The translations under genes were made by a program, and so were the position numbers. The notes under the pieces were generated by a model. The model was not told the DNA's origin, did not search any database, and saw nothing but the letters and a program-made list of their open reading frames with translations. Below are positions 1-5,965 of a stretch of 64,000 nt of DNA, piece by piece. This DNA is from Aquibaculum sediminis (GTDB taxonomy: Bacteria; Pseudomonadota; Alphaproteobacteria; Kiloniellales; DSM-21159): NCBI RefSeq assembly GCF_040712085.1, contig NZ_JBFCVK010000008.1, positions 137,462 to 201,461 on the forward strand, written 5' to 3'. Each line of letters begins with the position of its first letter. Within the stretch, counting starts at the first letter, position 1.

Positions 1-112
1 CGGCAACGAAGCTCTGAGTCTGCTCCGGCGCCACGGGAAAGCCGTTGGTCCGCAGCAGCGTGGCGAACTCCACGAAGGGCAGGATCGGACGCGGCAGTTC
101 CTCCCGGCTCAT
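1..112 (-). CDS. VWA-domain (CoxE-like) protein, N-terminal fragment
   Basis: Only the first ~37 codons lie in the window; the gene runs off the left edge. The visible N-terminus (MSREELPRPILPFVEFATLL, then RTNGFPV) resembles the start of CoxE-type von Willebrand factor A proteins, which work with MoxR-family ATPases to mature or load molybdenum hydroxylases. Its ATG overlaps the TGA of the MoxR gene (ATGA), which indicates translational coupling in the same minus-strand operon. The MIDAS metal-binding motif would lie outside the window and cannot be checked, so the call rests on the N-terminal pattern and on context. Confidence 0.6.
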   Translation of the reverse strand, partial: MSREELPRPILPFVEFATLLRTNGFPVAPEQTQSFVA

Positions 113-990
113 GCCGCCGTGCCCTCCAGAATCTGATCCAGGCGCGGCTCAATGAAGGCGAGATCATCCTGATCCTTCAAGACAACACCGATCGCGCGCT
201 TGAAGGCCGTCGGCCAGGGCGCGCCCTGCTCGTGCAGCAGCGTTGCCGCCTCGGCCCACTCCACCGTCTCGGCCACGCCCGGCGCCTTGGCCAGGGGCTC
301 CCGCCGCAGGGCGCCCACGGCCGCCACCACACGCCAGGCGGTGTCATGCGCTACCTGGCTGGCGCGCATCATCACGATCTCCGCCTCGCGCTCCGGCGCC
401 GGGTAGTCGATCCAGTGGTAGACGCAACGCCGCCGCAGCGCCTCGTGCAGCTCGCGCGTGCGGTTGGAGGTCAGCACGACGACCGGATGCTCCTGCGCGC
501 GAATGGTGCCACGCTCGGGGATCGAGATGGAGAAGTCCGACAGGAACTCCAGCAGGAAGGCTTCGAACTCGTGATCGGCCCGGTCGATTTCGTCGATCAG
601 CAGAACGGTATCGGCCGGATGCTGCAGCGCCTCCAGCATGGGCCGGGCAATCAGGAAGTCGTCGGCGTAGATGTTGACGTACTCGTCGCCGGCCTGGCGG
701 ATCGCCAGCATTTGGCGCGGGTAGTTCCACTCGTAGAGGGCATGGGCGGAATCGATGCCTTCGTAGCACTGCAGCCGCACCATCTGCCGTCCCAGCACCG
801 AAGCGATGGCCTTCGCGCCTTCGGTCTTGCCGACGCCAGGCGCGCCCTCCAGCAGCAGCGGCTTGCCCAGCGCCAGCGCCAAATAGGCGGATGTCGCCAG
901 CTCGTCGTCAGCGAGATACTGCGCATCGCGCAGCACCCCGGCCAGACGGTCAGGGCTGTCGATCCCGACGATGGAGCGCCGGATAGCCAT
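109..990 (-). CDS. MoxR-family AAA+ ATPase (CoxD-like)
   Basis: A 293-residue AAA+ ATPase of the MoxR group. The Walker A motif GAPGVGKT lies at about residues 49-56 and Walker B VLLIDEID at about 129-136. A sensor-1-like VVVLTSNRTRE follows, then an RRRC arginine segment. MoxR ATPases pair with VWA proteins as chaperones for metal-cofactor insertion or complex assembly; in cox operons CoxD does this for CO dehydrogenase. Here the gene sits 5 nt after the last molybdopterin-binding gene and overlaps the VWA gene start, so maturation of the adjacent molybdenum hydroxylase is the natural job (inference from context). The substrate enzyme is probably not CO dehydrogenase, because the large subunit lacks that motif. 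Confidence 0.85.
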   Translation of the reverse strand: MAIRRSIVGIDSPDRLAGVLRDAQYLADDELATSAYLALALGKPLLLEGAPGVGKTEGAKAIASVLGRQMVRLQCYEGIDSAHALYEWNYPRQMLAIRQAGDEYVNIYADDFLIARPMLEALQHPADTVLLIDEIDRADHEFEAFLLEFLSDFSISIPERGTIRAQEHPVVVLTSNRTRELHEALRRRCVYHWIDYPAPEREAEIVMMRASQVAHDTAWRVVAAVGALRREPLAKAPGVAETVEWAEAATLLHEQGAPWPTAFKRAIGVVLKDQDDLAFIEPRLDQILEGTAA

Positions 991-995
991 GACGC

Positions 996-2018
996 TCAGC
1001 GCCGCCCTTGCGGCTGTGCGCCGCCGTTGGCCCGGATGCCGCGCAGCACCTTCTCCGGCGTCACCGGCAGGTCATCGATGCGCACGCCCACGGCATTGAA
1101 GACGGCATTGACGACCGCCGGCAGCACGGGATTGGCGCACATTTCGCCCGGCCCCTTTCCGCCGTAGGGCCCATCGGGGGCCGGCCGCTCCAGGATGGCG
1201 ATGTTGTGCTTGGCGATGTCACCAGGCCCCGGCATGAGATAGCCGTTGAAATCGATCGGGCCGTGATCGCGGTCGGGATAGTAGGGCTCTGTGGTCTCCC
1301 AGGCTGCATGGCTCATGCCCATCCAGGCGCCACCAACCAGCTGCTGCTCCACCAGGCGCGGGTTGAGGGCACGGCCCAGTTCGTAGGCGCTGTTCATCTC
1401 CAGCACCGAGACCTCACCCGTTTCGTCGTCCACCTCGACGTCGACAATCATCGCCGCGTGGGCGAAGCAGGACACCGGGGTCTGCTCGCCGGTTTCGGGG
1501 TCGACCTCGGACAGGGGGATCAGGAAGATGCCGCGGCCCGAGACGGTGCGCCCCTGCTTGAACTGGGCGGCACCGCAGGCCTCTGCGGTCGAGATGGAGC
1601 GTGAGGGCGCGCCCTTGACGTGAATGTTGCCCTTGCCGTCGGTCACGAGGTCGGCCGGGTCCACCTCCAGTTCCTCGGCTGCAGCCTCCAGCATGACCGC
1701 GCGCGCCTCTTTCGACGCTTCGATCACGGCGTTGCCGACCCGGTGCGTGCCGCGCGATGCGAAGGAGCCCATGCAGTGCGGCCCGGTGTCGGAATCGGCC
1801 GTGTCCACAAAGACGTCCTCCACCGGCACACCCAGGGTCTCGGCGGCAATCTGCCGGGTGACCGACTTCATGCCCTGCCCCAGGTCGATGGAGGAGAGCG
1901 CCACCATGAACTTGCCGCCGGGGTTTGAATGCACCAGCGCCTGTGAGGGGTCGCCGCCCAGGTTCATGCCGATGGGATAGTTGATGGCGGCAAAACCGCG
2001 ACCGCGATGCAGTGCCAT
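996..2018 (-). CDS. molybdenum hydroxylase large subunit, C-terminal half (separate gene)
   Basis: A 340-residue protein matching the second molybdopterin-cofactor domain of the xanthine dehydrogenase/CoxL family. It begins at HRGRGFAAINYPIG and carries SSIDLGQGM, DTADSDTGPHCMGS and, near the end, KGPGE, whose Glu292 is in the position of the catalytic base. Normally this is the C-terminal part of one ~780-residue polypeptide. Here it has its own ATG (2018-2016) and a perfect AGGAGG ribosome site at 2031-2026, seven bases upstream, and it starts one base after the TGA of the N-terminal half. The two products must associate to make an active site. Nicotinate dehydrogenase of Eubacterium barkeri (NdhL/NdhM) is a known example of such a split. 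The upstream open frame to 2315 has no family similarity and was not used. Confidence 0.8.
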   Translation of the reverse strand: MALHRGRGFAAINYPIGMNLGGDPSQALVHSNPGGKFMVALSSIDLGQGMKSVTRQIAAETLGVPVEDVFVDTADSDTGPHCMGSFASRGTHRVGNAVIEASKEARAVMLEAAAEELEVDPADLVTDGKGNIHVKGAPSRSISTAEACGAAQFKQGRTVSGRGIFLIPLSEVDPETGEQTPVSCFAHAAMIVDVEVDDETGEVSVLEMNSAYELGRALNPRLVEQQLVGGAWMGMSHAAWETTEPYYPDRDHGPIDFNGYLMPGPGDIAKHNIAILERPAPDGPYGGKGPGEMCANPVLPAVVNAVFNAVGVRIDDLPVTPEKVLRGIRANGGAQPQGRR

Positions 2019-2019
2019 C

Positions 2020-3726
2020 TCAACGCCTCCTGAGGCCAGAGATCGAGGAAAAGCGAGTGACCCGCCGCTGCTCCGCCGGGCGCTCCTGTTGCGACACGGC
2101 AGCCGGGCGTGGTGGCGAGCTGGCCGCCGGCTGCGGCGTGGGCCGCGGCGGTGCGTCGATGCTCGGGGACGCAGCCCCGGGAGAGACCGCGATACTGTCG
2201 CGCTGTGCACCCGGAGTGGTGCCCGGTCCCGGCCCGGTCGGCCCTGAGGGCGGGGAACCGCCGGGGCGCTTCTTCTGGGCGTAGCTCCCGGCGGTGTAGC
2301 CTTCGACCCGGCCATGCTCGTCGGTCACGGTGTGCGGGATCTCCGCACGCGTGCCACCGCCATCGCGCAGGGAGGAGGCCTGGCGCGCGGCCGGACTGAG
2401 CGACCAGCCGGCCTTCTCCGCCGCAACATGGCAGCATTCAATCAGTGCCGTGTTCTTCGCCAAGCGGCGATGCGCCTTCATGTCGCCGTCGCGATAGGAA
2501 TTGATGATCCGAAACTCGATTGGGTCGATGCCCAACTCATGGGCGATCTTGTCCATGTGGCTTTCGATGGCGAAGTCGACGCCAGTGATGCCGAAACCGC
2601 GCATGGCCGTTGCCGGGGTGCGGTTGGTGAAGACGCAATAGACGTCGGCATAGACGTTGGGAATGGTGTAGGGGCCCGGCAGATGCCCGACACCCTTGAT
2701 GATGGCGTAGCTCGACAGGCGGGTGTAGGCGCCGCTATCGAAGTAGCCGATGAACTTGCGGGCGACGATCCGCCCGTCGTTCATCACCCCGTCCTTGAGG
2801 TACCAGCGCTCGGCGCCGCGCGGCGCGCCCACCTGCATCTCCTCGGCCCGGTCGAAGGTGTACTTGCAAGGCCGACCGGTGAGCATAGTGCCCAGCACCG
2901 CCATGGGCTCGTGCAGGGAATCCACCTTGCCGCCGAAACCGCCGCCCACGGTGCCGCCAATGAAATGCAGCCGGTTGGACGGCACCTTCAGGAGCTTGGA
3001 GGTGGTGTCCAAGGAGAAGAAGAGCGCCTGGGTCGAGGTGTAGACCACGTAGCGGTCATTGGTCTCAGGTGCCGCGATGGCGCCGCAGGTCTCGGTTGGC
3101 GCCTGCTCGATGGGCGACATCTGATAACGCCCCTCGATCACCCGGTCGGCGCGGGCAAAGGCGGACTCCACATCGCCGAAGCGCAGCTTCTGATGGTCGT
3201 ACTTGCCGTGATAGACGAAGCGGTTGCCGGGGTACACCTCGTTGACCACCGGAGCGCCGGGCTTGATGGCATCCTCTACGTCGAGCACCGCGGGAAGCTC
3301 TTCCCAGTCGACCCGGACCTTGGCCACGGCATCACGCGCCTGCCGTTCGCTTTCGGCGATCACCGCCGCGACAGGCTCGCCCTTATAGGACACCTTCTTG
3401 TCGGAGATCAGCGGCTCGTCATCGAGCCCAAAGTCGAGCAGTGAAAGCAGAGTGTTGAGGTTGTGCGGGACATCCTTGCCCAGGACGATGCGCACCACAC
3501 CGGGCATGCGTTCGGCCTCGGAGATGTCGACGCGACGAACCCGGGCATGATGGTGCGGACTGCGTACGCAGCGAATGTGCAGCAACCCGTCAAACAGATG
3601 GTCGTCGAAATAGGGCGAGCGGCCGGTGACATGCCCCAGAGCGTCCTGGCGCTGGGTGGGCTTGCCGATCTCGTTGAGATCGTCGTCGCGCTCGTCCGCG
3701 AAGTATTCTTTGCGAAACTCGATCAC
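2020..3726 (-). CDS. molybdenum hydroxylase large subunit, N-terminal half (separate gene)
   Basis: A 568-residue product from GTG 3726, with a GGAG-type ribosome site before it. Residues ~20-150 match the aldehyde oxidase/xanthine dehydrogenase a/b hammerhead domain, and ~155-457 match the first molybdopterin domain, with GGTVGGGFGGK at 257-267 and AMRGFG at 374-379. The CO dehydrogenase loops AYRCSFR or AYRGAGR are absent, so this is a molybdenum hydroxylase of unknown substrate. Similarity ends at about residue 457; the last 111 residues are Pro/Ser/Gly/Ala-rich and probably disordered. The TGA is followed one base later by the start of the C-terminal half. A single-base error joining the two halves is the alternative reading, but it would leave the ~100-residue low-complexity insert unexplained. 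Confidence 0.8.
   Translation of the reverse strand: MIEFRKEYFADERDDDLNEIGKPTQRQDALGHVTGRSPYFDDHLFDGLLHIRCVRSPHHHARVRRVDISEAERMPGVVRIVLGKDVPHNLNTLLSLLDFGLDDEPLISDKKVSYKGEPVAAVIAESERQARDAVAKVRVDWEELPAVLDVEDAIKPGAPVVNEVYPGNRFVYHGKYDHQKLRFGDVESAFARADRVIEGRYQMSPIEQAPTETCGAIAAPETNDRYVVYTSTQALFFSLDTTSKLLKVPSNRLHFIGGTVGGGFGGKVDSLHEPMAVLGTMLTGRPCKYTFDRAEEMQVGAPRGAERWYLKDGVMNDGRIVARKFIGYFDSGAYTRLSSYAIIKGVGHLPGPYTIPNVYADVYCVFTNRTPATAMRGFGITGVDFAIESHMDKIAHELGIDPIEFRIINSYRDGDMKAHRRLAKNTALIECCHVAAEKAGWSLSPAARQASSLRDGGGTRAEIPHTVTDEHGRVEGYTAGSYAQKKRPGGSPPSGPTGPGPGTTPGAQRDSIAVSPGAASPSIDAPPRPTPQPAASSPPRPAAVSQQERPAEQRRVTRFSSISGLRRR
2026..2031 (-). promoter_or_regulatory. perfect ribosome binding site AGGAGG at the subunit split
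   Basis: On the minus strand AGGAGG lies seven bases before ATG 2018. It overlaps the last codons of the upstream gene and decides that the C-terminal half is an independently initiated, translationally coupled gene and not just a broken frame. Confidence 0.8.
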
Positions 3727-3736
3727 GGCTGTCTCC

Positions 3737-4222
3737 TCACCCGAACTGCCTGGAACCGCGGGATTTCGCGGCCTCAAGGATGGCATCGATGATCGGCTCA
3801 TAGCCGGTGCAGCGACAAATGTTCCCGGAAATGGCTTCGACCACGTCCTCCCGGGAGGGATTGGAATTGCGGTCCAGCAGCGCCTTGGCCGCCAGCAGCA
3901 TGCCCGGAGTGCAGTAGCCACACTGTGCGGCAAAGTTGTCCATGAAGGCTTTCTGCAACGGGTGCAGGTCCGCCCCCTGGGCCAGGCCCGCCGTGGTGGT
4001 GATCTGACGCCCCTCCACCGTCTCCGCCAGCGTGAGGCAGGACAGATGCGGCTCTCCGTCGATCAACACCGTGCAGGTGCCGCACGCACCCTGCCCACAG
4101 CCGTACTTCGGAGTCAGGTCTCCAACACCACGGCGCAGGACGTCGAGCAGGTTCTGCCCATCCTCGACAAAAACGGCCTTCTCGCTGCCGTTCAGGTGAA
4201 ACTGCAAGGGCTTGCGCGCCAT
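3737..4222 (-). CDS. molybdenum hydroxylase 2Fe-2S subunit (CoxS-like)
   Basis: A 161-residue small subunit, the usual family size. The N-terminal plant-type ferredoxin domain has cysteines 42, 47, 50 and 62 (CGQGACGTC). The C-terminal helical 2Fe-2S domain has cysteines 101, 104, 136 and 138 (CGYC and CRC). It passes electrons from the molybdenum centre to the FAD subunit. The order FAD subunit, Fe-S subunit, molybdopterin subunits on one strand with gaps of 3-10 nt is a classic operon. All eight cluster cysteines are present, so the enzyme is likely functional. Confidence 0.95.
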   Translation of the reverse strand: MARKPLQFHLNGSEKAVFVEDGQNLLDVLRRGVGDLTPKYGCGQGACGTCTVLIDGEPHLSCLTLAETVEGRQITTTAGLAQGADLHPLQKAFMDNFAAQCGYCTPGMLLAAKALLDRNSNPSREDVVEAISGNICRCTGYEPIIDAILEAAKSRGSRQFG

Positions 4223-4225
4223 GAT

Positions 4226-5044
4226 CTACCTCCGCTCCCCGGCCAGAAGCCGCTTGAGATGCACTGCCGCCACTTCCCGCCGGTACCAGGCAGAGGCCAG
4301 TCCGTCGGTGCGCGGCTCGATGCCGTCGCAGGCCACGGCAGCCGCCTGTTCGATGGCGGCTGCATCGAGATACTGCCCGTCCAGGGCCCGCTCCACCGCT
4401 GTCGCTCGCAGCGGGCGTGGTCCCATGGAGCCGTAGGCCACACGGGCCCCGCGGATCCGCCCCGCCGATTGTGGCAGGTAGGCCGCGATGCTCATCAGGG
4501 CGATCCCTTTGGGCTTGATCCGGCTCACCTTCGCGAAGCGGAAGGCACCCGGGTCGCGTGGGCGCGGCACGCTCACCGCGCGCACGATGGAGCCCACGTA
4601 ACGCTCGCGGTCGCGCAGGAACTCGTCAATCTCGATGCCGCGTCCACCCTGCCCGACCAGATCGAGGCGCGCGCCGAGCGCCAGCAGCGCAGCCGTAAAA
4701 TCGCCGTAGGGCGAACTGGCGAAGAGATTGCCGCCGACCGTCGCCATGTTGCGCACCGCCGGACCGCCGACAACCCGGGCCACCGGTGCCAGGAAGCTCA
4801 GGTCTCGATGCGCCACAACCTCAGCCATGGTCACGCCGGCGCCGATGGTCACCCCATCGCCATCGCTACGGATCTGCCGACTGGCAGGATCGACGGCGCG
4901 GACCAGGGTATCGAAGGACTGGTCTCCGTCATTCACGGCCCGCATCAGCAGCGTGCCGCCGCCCAGGAAGCGGGCGCCGCGCGCAGCGCCCAAGGCGCGC
5001 GCCGCACCATCCAGGCTGTCGAAGCTCTCCACTTTCACCGGCAT
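4226..5044 (-). CDS. molybdenum hydroxylase FAD-binding subunit (CoxM-like)
   Basis: A 272-residue FAD-binding medium subunit. The two family loops that hold the FAD pyrophosphate are ARFLGGGTLL near residue 24 and VRNMATVGGN near residue 99 (counterparts of AGGTDL and TIGGN). The CO-dehydrogenase flavoprotein C-terminal domain follows. It accepts electrons from the Fe-S subunit and hands them to an external acceptor. ATG 5044 overlaps the TGA of the SRPBCC gene by one base; a GTG three bases earlier is possible but less likely. Confidence 0.93.
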   Translation of the reverse strand: MPVKVESFDSLDGAARALGAARGARFLGGGTLLMRAVNDGDQSFDTLVRAVDPASRQIRSDGDGVTIGAGVTMAEVVAHRDLSFLAPVARVVGGPAVRNMATVGGNLFASSPYGDFTAALLALGARLDLVGQGGRGIEIDEFLRDRERYVGSIVRAVSVPRPRDPGAFRFAKVSRIKPKGIALMSIAAYLPQSAGRIRGARVAYGSMGPRPLRATAVERALDGQYLDAAAIEQAAAVACDGIEPRTDGLASAWYRREVAAVHLKRLLAGERR

Positions 5045-5505
5045 CACGCCTCTCCTTCGCCTCGGGGCGCAAGCCCCATGTAAGCCCGCACGGCCCGGAA
5101 ACCGCCTTCGTAGATCTGCTCGCCCACCTGCTTCTCCAACTCGGCTTCCCGGCCCGGCGGGGTGTCAAAGCGCGATTCCCAATGCCAGAAGGTCAGGTCC
5201 CCATCGGTCACCGGAATCAGCCGCACATGCGCCACATAGTTCAGCAGCGGAATCGGCGTATCCAGCAGGCAGTAGCTGAAGGCCATGTCGACATCGGACA
5301 GCATGAGCAACTGTTCGCGCAGTTCCGAACCGTCGGCCAGGTGGAAGCGCCGCACGCAGCCGATCTTGTCGGACGACAAGCCCCGCTCGATGTGGCTATC
5401 GGCCACCGCCGGGTGCCACTGATCATGCCCGTTGAAATCGCGCAGCACCTCCCAGACCGCCTCCACCGGCGCTTCCAAGATGGTGCTTTTCACGATCTTG
5501 ACCAT
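5044..5505 (-). CDS. SRPBCC-family protein, first of a tandem pair
   Basis: A 153-residue START-like (SRPBCC) protein of the polyketide-cyclase/CoxG type. It shows the pattern LEAPVEAVWEVLRDFNGHDQWHP and a conserved DKIGCVRRF core. It is clearly paralogous to the next gene upstream (shared DFNG, DKIGCVR and LSDxDM blocks). SRPBCC folds bind hydrophobic ligands. In cox operons CoxG, a member of this fold, helps anchor the enzyme to the membrane or bind a quinone. Coupled translation with the FAD subunit supports a role tied to the hydroxylase. The ligand is unknown. Confidence 0.85.
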   Translation of the reverse strand: MVKIVKSTILEAPVEAVWEVLRDFNGHDQWHPAVADSHIERGLSSDKIGCVRRFHLADGSELREQLLMLSDVDMAFSYCLLDTPIPLLNYVAHVRLIPVTDGDLTFWHWESRFDTPPGREAELEKQVGEQIYEGGFRAVRAYMGLAPRGEGEA

Positions 5506-5515
5506 GATCTGCGCC

Positions 5516-5953
5516 TTACCGCCCGAAGTGCCGCTTCAGGGCGTCGAAACCTGCCTGGAAGACATTGGTGCCCACGCCATTCACCAGGTCGTCGGCCACC
5601 TCATCGTCGCATTCGAACTCGGCCGTCCACTCCGCGAAGGTGCGGTCGCCGTCCGTGATCGGGGTCAGCCGCATGGTGGCGATGTAGTCCGTCAGCGGCA
5701 TGGGGCTTTCCAGGATCGAGTAGGTGAAGAACATGTCGTAGTCCGACAGGCCCAACAGCTTCTCGCGGATGCGATCCCCGTTCTGCAGGTTGAAGTCCCG
5801 CACACAACCGATCTTGTCCGAGGGCTCGCCGTTCTCGATCCGGCTTTCCCGGATCCGCGGATGCCAGCGTGGCATGCCGTTGAAGTCGCGCACCCGCTCC
5901 CAGACCTTGGCGGCAGGGGCATCAATCACGCTGGAGATGAAAACTCTCGGCAT
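5516..5953 (-). CDS. SRPBCC-family protein, second of a tandem pair
   Basis: A 145-residue SRPBCC protein beginning MPRVFISSVIDAPAAKVWER. It shares the blocks DFNGMPRWHP, DKIGCVRDF and LSDYDMFFTYS with its downstream neighbour, so the pair arose by tandem duplication. It is the first gene of the hydroxylase operon as read here, 12 nt downstream of the flotillin-like gene end. The likely role is ligand binding or steroid/aromatic-like substrate handling for the molybdenum hydroxylase. The true ligand cannot be read from sequence. Confidence 0.85.
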   Translation of the reverse strand: MPRVFISSVIDAPAAKVWERVRDFNGMPRWHPRIRESRIENGEPSDKIGCVRDFNLQNGDRIREKLLGLSDYDMFFTYSILESPMPLTDYIATMRLTPITDGDRTFAEWTAEFECDDEVADDLVNGVGTNVFQAGFDALKRHFGR

Positions 5954-5965
5954 TACGCAGCCTTC

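Noticed and set aside
2019..2315. Upstream extension of the C-terminal molybdenum half to 2315
   Set aside because: The extension is Arg/Pro-rich without similarity, and a perfect ribosome site directs initiation at 2018.
996..3726. True CO dehydrogenase (coxL)
   Set aside because: Neither AYRCSFR nor AYRGAGR is present; the corresponding loop reads AMRGFG, so CO oxidation is not supported.
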